Source: a virus
IMG/VR virus record: IMGVR_UViG_3300045973_000529
Location: 62,001 to 126,000 of that record
Strand: one strand, 5' to 3'
Length of the DNA: 64,000 nucleotides
Part shown: positions 1 through 7,292 of the stretch, in pieces
Numbering within the stretch: the stretch's first letter is position 1
How the letters are laid out: the number at the start of each line of letters is the position of its first letter
Translations under genes and position numbers: made by a program
The notes under the pieces: model-generated
What the model saw: the letters and a program-made list of their open reading frames with translations, nothing else
The model's database searches: none
What the model was told of the DNA's origin: nothing

Positions 1-1
1 T

Positions 2-379
2 TATGAGAATGTCGAGTCACTTCTCGTCGATTTCGTGAAGTGGCGGCTCGATCGTTACGAAGACCGTCGTCAGGCCCTGATCAAGAAGGTGCAAGCCGAC
101 ATCGCCTGGGCGAACCTCAAGGTGCGCTTCATCAAGTTCTACCTGACGAACTACAAGTTCTTCCGTGACACCGGGAACAAGGAGCTTGCAGCTCGCCTCG
201 TCGCTGAAGGGTTCGAGCGGCACGACGAACTGCTCAGCATGCCGATGCGGAACCTGACGCACGACAAGATCGCCGAGCTCGAGAAGGACGTCGAGGATCT
301 GAAGGTTCAGCTCAAGAGCCTGCAGTCAGATGACGCGGTGAGCATGTACCGTCGCGAACTGAAGGAGCTGAAGCTGTGA
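2..379 (+). CDS. 52: C-terminal end of a type II topoisomerase subunit (partial, 5' end outside window)
   Basis: The frame is open from the first bases, so only the last 125 residues are present. Near the window start a helix of the form R-L-x-x-Y-E-x-R is followed about 25 residues later by V-R-F-I-K. This resembles the end of the breakage-reunion core in T4 gp52, GyrA/ParC and eukaryotic Top2. The rest is a charged helical tail. In T4-like phages this subunit joins the ATPase subunit to relax DNA during replication. The catalytic tyrosine would lie upstream of the window, so the call rests on the tail alone. The stop overlaps the next start (GTGA). Confidence 0.62.
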   Translation, partial: YENVESLLVDFVKWRLDRYEDRRQALIKKVQADIAWANLKVRFIKFYLTNYKFFRDTGNKELAARLVAEGFERHDELLSMPMRNLTHDKIAELEKDVEDLKVQLKSLQSDDAVSMYRRELKELKL

Positions 380-630
380 TCATCGCCTCGCGAACTGAAC
401 CAGTTGCACCAACGGAGCTGGCTGACATCATTGCGCTAGCTGAGATCACGATCAAGATCATCGTGGATCGATCAGTAGATCCACCCGAGGTCCGTGTCAT
501 GCGGCAGCAGCCGGGTCGGCAGATGGATCTGCTTATGATCAATCCAAGCGATGAAGAAGTACTGTCGCTTGTTGATCTGGCGCAGATCCTCGATCGACTT
601 GGCTTCCCAGTCGATTACGAGGAGATGTAA
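376..630 (+). CDS. Hypothetical protein, 84 aa
   Basis: Family not recognised. It starts with GTG overlapping the TGA of the topoisomerase gene and ends in a TAATG overlap with the next gene, so it is translationally coupled on both sides and almost certainly real. The sequence is mixed hydrophobic and acidic with predicted helix-strand character, and has no signal peptide, membrane segment or cysteine motif. Confidence 0.7.
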   Translation: MIIASRTEPVAPTELADIIALAEITIKIIVDRSVDPPEVRVMRQQPGRQMDLLMINPSDEEVLSLVDLAQILDRLGFPVDYEEM

Positions 631-896
631 TGCACTCTGGCCGCTCGCATCCGTACTACTTGACGTTCGTGGTGTACCACCCAACTGCGGGTGGTGCCCC
701 CAACGTTCAAGACTTCATGTTCACGGAAGTGGAGCGAGCAACCGAGTGGCTTGCAGAACAGTTCTTCGAAGGTATGCAATGCATCGCCTTGGCTGATGGT
801 CGAGTAAACCCTGGGCTACCGGTGCAGAAGGACTTCGTTGATCAGGTGGTCAAGAATGCGCGGTCACGCGCGGAGTTCGATCGTGGCAATCTATGA
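630..896 (+). CDS. Hypothetical protein, 88 aa
   Basis: Family not recognised. ATG overlaps the previous TAA. The N-terminal part ([11 protein letters not shown]) looks like a beta strand in a small alpha/beta fold; the C-terminus is charged. Its end overlaps the first J-domain gene by 14 bases, which places it in the same transcription unit. Confidence 0.7.
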   Translation: MHSGRSHPYYLTFVVYHPTAGGAPNVQDFMFTEVERATEWLAEQFFEGMQCIALADGRVNPGLPVQKDFVDQVVKNARSRAEFDRGNL

Positions 897-1440
897 TCCG
901 TACGCGATCCTTGGGGTCGCGAAGAACTGCAGCGTAGAAGACGCGAAGAACGCGTACCGCAGGCTCGCCAGCAAGCACCACCCAGACAAGGGCGGCTCGA
1001 AGGAGAAGTTCCAGGAGATCAAGGAAGCTTTCGAGCTCATTGAGCGCGGTGGAGCATCGACCTTCGTACCTGGTCCTACCTCGCATCCGAACCCGCCAAC
1101 ACCATCATCCTTCACAGCCGGCATCAAGCCGAAAGCTTCACCATACGCTGGCAAGCCGGCACCTGGCTATGAGGCTGTGCGGAAGCCAATCGTGTACCCG
1201 CACACTGCTCGAAAGAATCCGGGCCGGTACAGCGAATTTGAAGTACATCTGACTGTCACTCGCGAACAAGCTGAGCGCGGTTGCACAGTGCCGTTCTGGC
1301 ACGACGGCACGATGCGTGACTACGTGGTTCAACCGTTTTCAAGCTCGCATACCCAAAAGCTTGCCTATCCTCTCGACGCTATGGTCGGCCGCTCGGTCGG
1401 CACCGTCACCATCGAAATCCATCTCACAGTAGAATCATGA
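883..1440 (+). CDS. J-domain co-chaperone, short form (DnaJ-like)
   Basis: Residues 4-53 form a J domain with the HPD tripeptide at residues 33-35, the signature that stimulates Hsp70 ATPase activity. A Pro/Ser-rich linker follows, then a beta-rich C-terminal region (about residues 115-185) that looks like half of a DnaJ substrate-binding domain. There is no Gly/Phe region and no zinc finger. I prefer the GTG at 883 (V-A-I-Y-D-P-Y, typical J-domain entry) over an upstream TTG in the same frame that would add 15 unrelated residues. Its stop overlaps the next J-domain gene by ATGA. Probable role: recruiting host DnaK to phage replication or assembly proteins. The client is unknown. Confidence 0.85.
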   Translation: MAIYDPYAILGVAKNCSVEDAKNAYRRLASKHHPDKGGSKEKFQEIKEAFELIERGGASTFVPGPTSHPNPPTPSSFTAGIKPKASPYAGKPAPGYEAVRKPIVYPHTARKNPGRYSEFEVHLTVTREQAERGCTVPFWHDGTMRDYVVQPFSSSHTQKLAYPLDAMVGRSVGTVTIEIHLTVES

Positions 1441-2273
1441 CCAAAGACTACTACGCAACCCTTGGTGTCGATAAGGCCGCAAGCGACGAAGACATCAAGA
1501 AGGCATACCGCAAGCTGGCGAGTCAACATCACCCGGACAAAGGTGGCACTAAGGAGAAGTTCCAGGAGATCCAAGAGGCGTACTCGGCGCTCGAGACGTC
1601 TGAGAAGCGAGCTGTATACAACAACCCGCAGCCGCAGCGCCAGCATTTCAATGGTCGCTCTGCAGAAGAGATGCACGATGAAATCCTGCGTGCCATGCGT
1701 GCAGCGCATGAGCATCAGCAGCGGAATGCTGTCCCATTCATTCGCCTGAACATCTCCATTGAGCGGGCGTTCAGTGGAACAACGGTTCCGCTCAGCGTGT
1801 TTGGTCATAGCATCGCATACAAGCTCCGTGCTGGTCTGCCGCAAGGTGTCGCGTACAGTGATGCTGTACCAGTTGATGACAAGCAACGTCAGATCCAGGT
1901 CCAGTTGAACATTGACGGCGGCCGGTTCCGGTTCCTGCACGTCGGCAGTGAAGATGGGCTGAACTTCAGTGGTGATCTGGAGACGGAGATCGATGTTGAT
2001 GCGCTCGACATTCTGGCTGGCGGCTTCGTGATTGCTCAAGACTTCCTCGGCAAGAAGCTCCAGGTGCGTGTACCGTCTGGATTCGATCCCAAGCTCCGTC
2101 TGAAGATTGCAGGTCACGGGTACACGAACTGGCACGGCGACAAGCCCGGTCCTCGAGGCGATCTGTACCTGCGCGTTACACCACGTTTCAAACCGTTCGC
2201 CGAGCTCGACAAGGACAAGATCGAAGCGTTGTATAATCTCACGAGAACACCACCCATCGAAAGAGTAGCATGA
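1437..2273 (+). CDS. J-domain co-chaperone, CbpA/DnaJ-like, 278 aa
   Basis: Residues 4-60 are a J domain (HPD at 32-34, followed by K-G-G and a helix IV ending in Y-S-A-L). Residues 100-260 read as DnaJ C-terminal substrate-binding domains: L-N-I-S-I-E-x-A-F-x-G, a segment like V-R-V-P-x-G, and G-D-L-Y-L-R-V-T near the end. The CxxCxGxG zinc finger is absent, so the order is that of CbpA rather than DnaJ. The N-terminal 60 residues are very similar to those of the gene just upstream (K-E-K-F-Q-E-I shared), suggesting a tandem duplication followed by divergence of the C-terminal half. Coupled upstream by ATGA and downstream by a 4-base overlap. Confidence 0.88.
   Translation: MTKDYYATLGVDKAASDEDIKKAYRKLASQHHPDKGGTKEKFQEIQEAYSALETSEKRAVYNNPQPQRQHFNGRSAEEMHDEILRAMRAAHEHQQRNAVPFIRLNISIERAFSGTTVPLSVFGHSIAYKLRAGLPQGVAYSDAVPVDDKQRQIQVQLNIDGGRFRFLHVGSEDGLNFSGDLETEIDVDALDILAGGFVIAQDFLGKKLQVRVPSGFDPKLRLKIAGHGYTNWHGDKPGPRGDLYLRVTPRFKPFAELDKDKIEALYNLTRTPPIERVA
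2232..2237 (+). promoter_or_regulatory. Possible -10 element inside the J-domain gene
   Basis: TATAAT lies about 33 bases before the start of the 2270 gene, inside the end of the J-domain gene. No good -35 box is visible. Chance occurrence is possible. Confidence 0.3.
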
Positions 2274-2557
2274 GTAAGTCCGAAGGCGTCAAGGACGTCG
2301 TCAAGTGGCTCGAGGAGCAGTGCAAGATCGCCAAGGCAAGCGTCGAGGTTGCCAAGCGCGAGAACTTCGCCATGGGCATGTACGAGGACTGCGGTGACTA
2401 CTACCGTGAGAAGCTCGTCGAGGCTGAGGCCAAGCTGGCGACGCTGGTGTCGGTCAAGATCAGCACCGAGAAGTACATGAAGAAGCTGCGGCATGAGGAA
2501 GAAGAGGCCGCGACTCTCAGAGCCGATCCTTTGAATGACGGATGGAACTACCAGTGA
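2270..2557 (+). CDS. Hypothetical coiled-coil protein, 95 aa
   Basis: Family not recognised. It is Lys/Glu-rich and almost entirely helical, with heptad-like spacing of Ala, Leu and Val (residues 5-70) and an acidic E-E-E-E stretch near the end. The ATG overlaps the end of the CbpA-like gene, and the TGA overlaps the next ATG (TGATG). A purine-rich Shine-Dalgarno lies in front of the start. Confidence 0.7.
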   Translation: MSKSEGVKDVVKWLEEQCKIAKASVEVAKRENFAMGMYEDCGDYYREKLVEAEAKLATLVSVKISTEKYMKKLRHEEEEAATLRADPLNDGWNYQ

Positions 2558-3123
2558 TGGACCTCAGCAAGCGATACACGGGCCTGTACAAGGTCATCAG
2601 CGGCGGTCAGACCGGTGCCGATCAGGGCGGGCTGCTTGCGGCTCATCAGCTTGGCGTCCTGACCGGTGGCACGGCTCCGGCCGGTTGGATGACGTCCCGC
2701 GGCCCGCAACCGCTGCTCGAGTGCTTTGGCCTGAAGGCCGAAGGCACGCTCCAGACCCGCACGAAGAAGAACATCAAGGACTCGGGCGCCACCGTCGTGC
2801 TGTCTGGCGACTTGGCTTCGTCCGGGACCGTGCTGACGATCCGGCTTTGCAAGGAACTGAACAAGCCATGTCTGGTGCTCGACATCAACAGTGTCTGTAC
2901 TGCCTTCGGCGACACCGGATTGTTCCCGATGGAGACGTTCGATCAGTTGAGTAGGCCTCTATACGAGTTCCTTCTGCAACACCAGGTGCGCACTCTGAAC
3001 GTCGCTGGAAACCGCGAGCGCTTCGATGATTTGCGCACGACCAAGGCGGTGGCCGGCATCGTCGCCACGGCCCTCTCCTTCCTGGACCTCGACAATCTGC
3101 TCATTCGGGACTCGGACTTGTAA
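2557..3123 (+). CDS. SLOG-superfamily protein, putative molybdenum-carrier/YpsA-like
   Basis: The N-terminus carries K-V-I-S-G-G-Q-T-G-A-D-Q-G-G-L, the nucleotide-binding loop of the YpsA/MoCo-carrier branch of the SLOG (LOG/DprA-like) Rossmann superfamily. It is followed by G-G-T-A-P-A-G-W and, near residue 75, R-T-K-K-N-I-K-D-S-G-A-T, the usual position of the second nucleotide-contact motif. These proteins bind nucleotides or nucleotide-derived ligands; the 'molybdenum carrier' name describes one member only. A start at 2542 would add five residues; the ATG at 2557 fits the TGATG coupling. In a phage it might sense or sequester a signalling nucleotide, but that is inference. Confidence 0.72.
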   Translation: MDLSKRYTGLYKVISGGQTGADQGGLLAAHQLGVLTGGTAPAGWMTSRGPQPLLECFGLKAEGTLQTRTKKNIKDSGATVVLSGDLASSGTVLTIRLCKELNKPCLVLDINSVCTAFGDTGLFPMETFDQLSRPLYEFLLQHQVRTLNVAGNRERFDDLRTTKAVAGIVATALSFLDLDNLLIRDSDL

Positions 3124-3150
3124 CAATAGGCGGTATCCACTCCGCCGTTA
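3121..3150 (+). promoter_or_regulatory. Leader of td with -10-like site and hairpin
   Basis: TAACAAT overlaps the stop of the upstream gene. It is followed by a 5-bp hairpin (GGCGG/CCGCC, 3129-3146) and then GTTACA, 12 bases before the td ATG. Hairpin and GTTACA recur at other promoters in this window, but the -10 is weak here. Confidence 0.35.
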
Positions 3151-3161
3151 CAAGGACCGAC

Positions 3162-4118
3162 ATGACCTCTCTCGACTACTCGCTGTACTCCCCGACGTGG
3201 GAGGATGATTACCTGAATCTGCTCGACACGATCCTCATGTTCGGTGAGGATCGGGCCGATCGAACCGGCACTGGAACCCGCGCGATCTTCGGCGACACGC
3301 TTCGCATCAATCTCGCCGATGGCTTCCCGGCCGTGACCACCAAGAAGCTCGCCTGGAAGGCAATGGCTGCTGAACTGCTCTGGTTCATCGAAGGCAGCGG
3401 TGATGAGCGTCGGCTCTGTGAAATCCAGCACGGTACTCGCGACGATTCGAAGTCCACGGTCTGGACTGCCAATGCGAATGCTCCGTACTGGCTGCCAAAG
3501 GCCAAGTTCCCAGGTGACCTCGGCCGTGTGTACGGTGTGCAGTGGCGTCACTGGAAGAACATCACCTTCCAGGAATCGGGCGACTGGCTCAGCCATCCAG
3601 CCGGTGGTGAGACGCACTTCAATGCCAAGGTCCTCGTTGAGGAAGTTGACCAGATGAAACGCGTCATCGAGACGCTGAAGACGAATCACACTGATCGTCG
3701 GATCATGCTGTCGGCCTGGAACCCAGGTGAGCTGCACCAAATGGCCTTGCCACCATGCCATCTGTTCGCACAGTTCTACCTGAGCAACGATCGCAAGCTC
3801 TCGTGCCAGATGTACATGCGCTCGATCGACACATTCCTCGGGCTGCCGTTCAACATCGCCAGCTACGCACTGCTGACACATCTGATTGCTCACGTGATCG
3901 GTGCTGACGTTGGTGAGTTGATCATGGTGTTGGGCGATACGCACATCTATAAGGACCACATCGAGCAGGTGAACGAGCAACTGAGCCGTGAAGTCAAGAA
4001 GGCGCCGAAGCTTGTGTTCAATCGGCAGGTCACAAGCATTGATGACTTCACCCTGGCTGACTTCGAGCTGGCCGACTACGATCATCACCCTGCAATCAAC
4101 GCGAAGATGAGCACCTGA
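3162..4118 (+). CDS. td: Thymidylate synthase (ThyA type)
   Basis: Converts dUMP to dTMP with methylene-tetrahydrofolate. The family signatures are in order: D-R-T-G-T-G-T-R near residue 30 (folate and phosphate loop), W-x-A-N-A near 105, the catalytic P-P-C-H with Cys199, and the R-S-x-D-x-x-L-G-L-P-F-N-I-A-S-Y block near 225. It ends with the usual dUMP and folate contacts. Length (318 aa) is slightly above the bacterial enzyme because of an insertion around residues 85-140, as in T4 td. Unlike T4 td there is no intron. Its own leader separates it from the gene upstream. It should raise dTTP supply for phage replication. Confidence 0.96.
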   Translation: MTSLDYSLYSPTWEDDYLNLLDTILMFGEDRADRTGTGTRAIFGDTLRINLADGFPAVTTKKLAWKAMAAELLWFIEGSGDERRLCEIQHGTRDDSKSTVWTANANAPYWLPKAKFPGDLGRVYGVQWRHWKNITFQESGDWLSHPAGGETHFNAKVLVEEVDQMKRVIETLKTNHTDRRIMLSAWNPGELHQMALPPCHLFAQFYLSNDRKLSCQMYMRSIDTFLGLPFNIASYALLTHLIAHVIGADVGELIMVLGDTHIYKDHIEQVNEQLSREVKKAPKLVFNRQVTSIDDFTLADFELADYDHHPAINAKMST

Positions 4119-4120
4119 AC

Positions 4121-4477
4121 ATGGGTCACTACCGCGCCGAAATGTGGTGCAACACGTGCAGCAATCATCCCTGCACGTGTACGCCAAAGCCCGAGCCAGT
4201 GCAGTGGCTTGTCGATGACGATGATGTCGTCATGACAACAGCTGCCTTCGATCTGAAATACGCGTCGATCAAGACAAAGTACGGTCCGATTCCCGGATCG
4301 CCGATGCTGAAGCGCATGGGAATGAAGCTGTACCCGTCGAAAGCGGCTGCTGAAGCCGCAATCCCAGCGCTGCTCACTGAAGAGATCGAGCACCGTGCCA
4401 AGAACATCAGAGCTCTCCAGGTGGAACTGAAGAAGCGTCAGATGAAACTGAGACGACTGATGAAGGAGCAAGCATGA
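4121..4477 (+). CDS. Hypothetical protein with N-terminal Cys cluster, 118 aa
   Basis: Family not recognised. Cys10, Cys13, Cys18 and Cys20 form a compact cluster (C-x2-C-x4-C-x-C) that could bind one zinc ion. The C-terminal 45 residues are a basic amphipathic helix (Lys/Arg-rich, coiled-coil like). It starts two bases after the td stop and its ATGA end overlaps the next gene, so the three genes are co-transcribed. Confidence 0.68.
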   Translation: MGHYRAEMWCNTCSNHPCTCTPKPEPVQWLVDDDDVVMTTAAFDLKYASIKTKYGPIPGSPMLKRMGMKLYPSKAAAEAAIPALLTEEIEHRAKNIRALQVELKKRQMKLRRLMKEQA

Positions 4478-4953
4478 CCAAGTTCTACCGCTACTACCGC
4501 CCGATGAAGTACTCCGAGGACCGGGCGACGTTGGACACCCTACCACGAGGCGGTGTCTGTCTGCGGTTCGAAACCCTCGAGGACCGGCCGAACACCATGT
4601 GGTTCACACATGCCCGTTGCCACGAGACGGAGCTTTTCTCGAAGACCACCGCTCGCCAGATCGTCGATCAGCGGGCGACCCTGCTGTATGAACGTCGCTA
4701 TGATCTGCCACTGCTGCCTGCTGCGACCGATCCAGGTGCACTGTTGATGTACGTCATCCAGATGATCCACTGCTGGCAGCCGCTACCAGAGCCGATGTTC
4801 ACGGAGTACCTTGCGAAAGAGTACGAAGAGCTAGCGTCGACGATCCACGGTGTCATCACCCAGAACACGCTCGCGACTATGAAGCAGGAAGCACACACTC
4901 TGCATCTGGCTGCTCTGCAGTACGGAGAGCTCTATGCGAGTCTTGCACGGTAA
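4474..4953 (+). CDS. Hypothetical protein, 159 aa
   Basis: Family not recognised. A Tyr/Arg-rich start (F-Y-R-Y-Y-R-P-M-K-Y) is followed by an alpha/beta region and a long helical C-terminus (residues 110-159). No membrane or catalytic motif is visible. Coupled to the upstream gene by ATGA and overlapping the macro-domain gene by 20 bases. Confidence 0.68.
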   Translation: MTKFYRYYRPMKYSEDRATLDTLPRGGVCLRFETLEDRPNTMWFTHARCHETELFSKTTARQIVDQRATLLYERRYDLPLLPAATDPGALLMYVIQMIHCWQPLPEPMFTEYLAKEYEELASTIHGVITQNTLATMKQEAHTLHLAALQYGELYASLAR

Positions 4954-5425
4954 CATGCTCGAGGAGGTCACCAAAGGGGTGATTCTCCAGCAAGTGAATG
5001 CCCAGGGCGTGATGGGCTCTGGGTTCGCCAAGGCCATTCGGGACAAGTGGCCGGCCGTCTGGGACGAGTATCATCAGTGGTGTCTCCCAAACCCAACTGC
5101 TGCCGAGTCAGCTGCGATGCTCGGCAAAACTCTGCTCGTCGAAGTCGAAGATGGTCTGTTCGTAGCGAACATCGTCGGTCAGAACCGGTTCTATAGGCAG
5201 GGTGAACCACGTGGCACCCGGTTCACCTCGTACGATGCCGTTGATAAGGCTCTCACCGACTTGGCTGAGGTGCTCCAGGGGCTGCCGGTGTCGTTGCATT
5301 TTCCACTTCTGGGCTCGGACCGCGGTGGTGGTCATTGGCCCGTCGTGAAAGAGATCATCAAGCACCGGCTGTCAGGGTTCGAGTTGACCCTGTGGCTGCT
5401 GGCAGGTACAACAGAACCCGCCTAA
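4934..5425 (+). CDS. Macro-domain protein (ADP-ribose / Appr-1''-p processing type)
   Basis: Macro domains bind ADP-ribose; the Poa1-like branch dephosphorylates ADP-ribose 1''-phosphate and other branches reverse ADP-ribosylation or bind O-acetyl-ADP-ribose. Here the strand/loop Q-Q-V-N-A-Q-G-V-M-G-S-G-F-A matches the adenosine- and ribose-binding loop (N-x-x-G-x-M-G-x-G), N-I-V-G-Q follows near residue 78, and a second loop near residue 125 (L-L-G-S-D-R-G-G-G) matches the phosphate-binding P-L-x-G-x-G-x-G-G. At 163 aa it is a single stand-alone domain. Substrate choice cannot be decided from sequence. Functional partners may be the ADP-ribosyltransferase at 39344-40666 and the RNA-end enzymes of this window. 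Confidence 0.88.
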   Translation: MRVLHGNMLEEVTKGVILQQVNAQGVMGSGFAKAIRDKWPAVWDEYHQWCLPNPTAAESAAMLGKTLLVEVEDGLFVANIVGQNRFYRQGEPRGTRFTSYDAVDKALTDLAEVLQGLPVSLHFPLLGSDRGGGHWPVVKEIIKHRLSGFELTLWLLAGTTEPA

Positions 5426-5429
5426 ATAG
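5422..5429 (+). promoter_or_regulatory. T4-type late promoter
   Basis: CTAAATAG lies 30 bases before the 5460 start. Its TAA (5423-5425) is also the stop codon of the macro-domain gene. First in the series of late promoters that leads into virion genes. Confidence 0.75.
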
Positions 5430-5459
5430 CAACGTACTATCACAGTCCACAAGGACACC

Positions 5460-5633
5460 ATGGGCGAGCACATCTACCGCGATCCAAAGAAGAAGAAGAT
5501 CAAAGAGCATGACACCGGGGCACGTCGCACCCGCGTGACCTTCAAGAACTACCTGCGGGCGCTTGAAGAAGAGCTTCTTGAAGAAGAGCTGGACGCAACT
5601 GAAGAACAACCGGAAGACAACCAGGACGATTGA
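5460..5633 (+). CDS. Small charged protein, 57 aa
   Basis: Family not recognised. The N-terminal half is basic (P-K-K-K-K-I-K) and the C-terminal half strongly acidic (repeated E-E-E-L-L), giving a polarised small protein. It is preceded by a late promoter and an AAGGACACC ribosome site, so it should be made late with virion proteins. It might be a small head or assembly factor, but nothing in the sequence proves that. Confidence 0.65.
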   Translation: MGEHIYRDPKKKKIKEHDTGARRTRVTFKNYLRALEEELLEEELDATEEQPEDNQDD

Positions 5634-5655
5634 GCCGGCCAGGTGCACGTCTGGG

Positions 5656-5663
5656 CTAAATAG
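5656..5663 (+). promoter_or_regulatory. T4-type late promoter
   Basis: CTAAATAG, 21 bases before the 5685 start and 22 bases after the preceding stop. Confidence 0.75.
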
Positions 5664-5684
5664 CCTAGTCACTACACCAACGCC

Positions 5685-6173
5685 ATGTTCATTGTCCCGC
5701 TTCGAGGCGATAAGATCCTCTGCGCTTCCGGCGCAACGTACACCGTTCTAGGGTACACGAACCACAAGGACCAACCGTCCTTGTACGTTCAGGGGCCTGA
5801 TGTCAAGACTGACACCATTGGCTTCAGCGAGGTTCAGAAGGTGAATAGCGCAGTAGTGAAGCTTGGCCCAGGAAAGATCTTCCTTAGCGCCACCAAAACC
5901 AATCACAAGTTCACCCTCCCACAAAGGGATGACCGCGTCAAGTATCGCAATGCGACGGTGAAGGTCACCGGGCTGAAGCTGAATGAACGCGGGCATCTCG
6001 GTGCAGGTATGCTTGTCGTCGGCACGAATGTGGAAACCGATGAGAAGGTCACTGCGCGGCTGGCAAATCTCGTAAGTATCCAACGCGCCAGTGGTGATGA
6101 ACTCTTTGACTTGAAGGCTTTCAAGAGCCAGTTCCATGACTACCTTGGCTCGGAAACCGGAGCAACAGCGTGA
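5685..6173 (+). CDS. Hypothetical late protein, 162 aa
   Basis: Family not recognised. Beta-rich throughout (alternating hydrophobic and polar strands, G-Y-T-N-H and V-K-V-T-G blocks) with a short helical end. It has its own late promoter, and the fibre cluster follows, so a virion or assembly role is likely. The TGA overlaps the GTG start of the next gene. Confidence 0.65.
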   Translation: MFIVPLRGDKILCASGATYTVLGYTNHKDQPSLYVQGPDVKTDTIGFSEVQKVNSAVVKLGPGKIFLSATKTNHKFTLPQRDDRVKYRNATVKVTGLKLNERGHLGAGMLVVGTNVETDEKVTARLANLVSIQRASGDELFDLKAFKSQFHDYLGSETGATA

Positions 6174-6376
6174 AGAAACTTATCGCCGACATCGACAACA
6201 ATGCTGGCAAGACAGCTTGGCAGTCTTACACCGTCCGGCACGGGATTGAGACCTTCGAAGTTCTGGTTCCGCTCAAGAATGCAATGCTTTTCGAGGTGAA
6301 GATGCTGGACCCGCTGCCAACACGGTATGCGGTGCTGGATGTTCTCCGCGAATGCGGTGGCGAACTGAAGAAGTAA
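6170..6376 (+). CDS. Hypothetical protein, 68 aa
   Basis: Family not recognised. GTG start overlaps the preceding TGA. Small alpha/beta protein with no special motif; it lies between a late gene and a virion appendage gene and is presumably transcribed from the 5656 late promoter. Confidence 0.6.
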   Translation: MKKLIADIDNNAGKTAWQSYTVRHGIETFEVLVPLKNAMLFEVKMLDPLPTRYAVLDVLRECGGELKK

Positions 6377-6385
6377 GGACGCCAC

Positions 6386-7231
6386 ATGCCTATCTCCCTG
6401 TCGCTCAAGCAGCTCTTCACTAACAACGCAGTCACACTGCTTGCGCTGCCACTGGCAGCGACCGACACCTCGATGACGGTCATGACAGGGTATGGAACCC
6501 TGTTCCCAAATCCAGGGGTGAATGAGTTCTTCCTCGTCACGCTTGAGAATCAAGCTGCCACTGCTCGTGAAATCATCAAGGTCACCGGACGAACCGGTGA
6601 CGTCTTCACCTTTGCGCTTGCTGATCGCGGGCAGGAAGGTACCACAGCCCAAGCGTGGGGCGCCTCCTCTGGCAACGACACTCTCGTCGATCATCGAGTT
6701 ACCGCCGAGACGATGGACAGGGCGCTTGCTCTTCCACAGGCTGGGCTGAATGGCATTACGGTTCAAGATCACGGAGTACCAGTTGCTCCTGATGCTACGA
6801 CTTTGAACTTTGAAGGTGACGTCTCTGTCACCGGTTCAGGCTCAACGAAGACCATTACCATTGGAGCGGTTTCAGCCAATGCTATCCATGGTGAATCAAG
6901 TTCCCCAATCGTCATTGACCCGGGCTGGACAATCCCTGGGAATGTGGCGACGTACTCTGAGACGCAGCGCGGATTCAAGTTCTTCGTCACCGTCACTATG
7001 CCTGTCAATCACCTCTCGTCTTCATTCGAAGTTCTTGGCAACATCAGCGGGAACCTGAGCGCAAACACCGAGACTGTGTCCTTCAACCGTGTTTCACGCG
7101 TTGGTCACAAGTTTATCGGCGAGGTGAACATGGCCCTAGACACAGCGCTGAAGCAAGTCAGCCTCACGTGGACGAACAACGAAGCAAACCCCGTTGTTAT
7201 CCAATGTGTGCGAATCCAGCACACCGTTTAA
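6386..7231 (+). CDS. Virion appendage / tail-fibre-like protein, 281 aa
   Basis: The first 110 residues match a domain found at the N-terminus of many phage appendage proteins: N-N-A-V-T-L-L, then D-T-S-M-T-V near residue 28, a G-x-x-F-P segment, E-I-I-K-V-T-G-R-T-G-D, and D-R-G-Q-E-G-T-T-A-Q-A-W. It ends with a V-x-H-R-V-T-A-E-T segment. This domain usually fixes a fibre to the baseplate. Residues 120-281 are beta-rich with T-V-x-G-S-G-S-T-K-T-I-T-I, typical of fibre shafts and tips. Co-transcribed with the two genes upstream. Confidence 0.75.
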   Translation: MPISLSLKQLFTNNAVTLLALPLAATDTSMTVMTGYGTLFPNPGVNEFFLVTLENQAATAREIIKVTGRTGDVFTFALADRGQEGTTAQAWGASSGNDTLVDHRVTAETMDRALALPQAGLNGITVQDHGVPVAPDATTLNFEGDVSVTGSGSTKTITIGAVSANAIHGESSSPIVIDPGWTIPGNVATYSETQRGFKFFVTVTMPVNHLSSSFEVLGNISGNLSANTETVSFNRVSRVGHKFIGEVNMALDTALKQVSLTWTNNEANPVVIQCVRIQHTV

Positions 7232-7239
7232 GGCCTTGG

Positions 7240-7247
7240 CTAAATAG
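7240..7247 (+). promoter_or_regulatory. T4-type late promoter
   Basis: CTAAATAG, 45 bases before the 7293 start, followed by a strong AGGAG ribosome site. Confidence 0.75.
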
Positions 7248-7292
7248 CAGGCATTGATCAACGCGCCTGGCGGCGCTTTCACAGGAGTTTTT

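Noticed and set aside
1365-2135. Long open frame on the minus strand opposite the CbpA-like gene
   Set aside because: It is a shadow of the J-domain gene; no ribosome site or promoter, and the plus-strand protein has a clear family.
3162-4118. Group I intron in td, as in T4
   Set aside because: The thymidylate synthase frame is continuous through all conserved blocks.
2943-4187. 414-codon minus-strand frame opposite thymidylate synthase
   Set aside because: Reverse-frame shadow of td; no family features and no ribosome site.
5653-5664. GGCTAAATAGCC as a palindromic operator
   Set aside because: The arms match only in the outer four bases; the core is the same TAAATA seen at 13 other late promoters.
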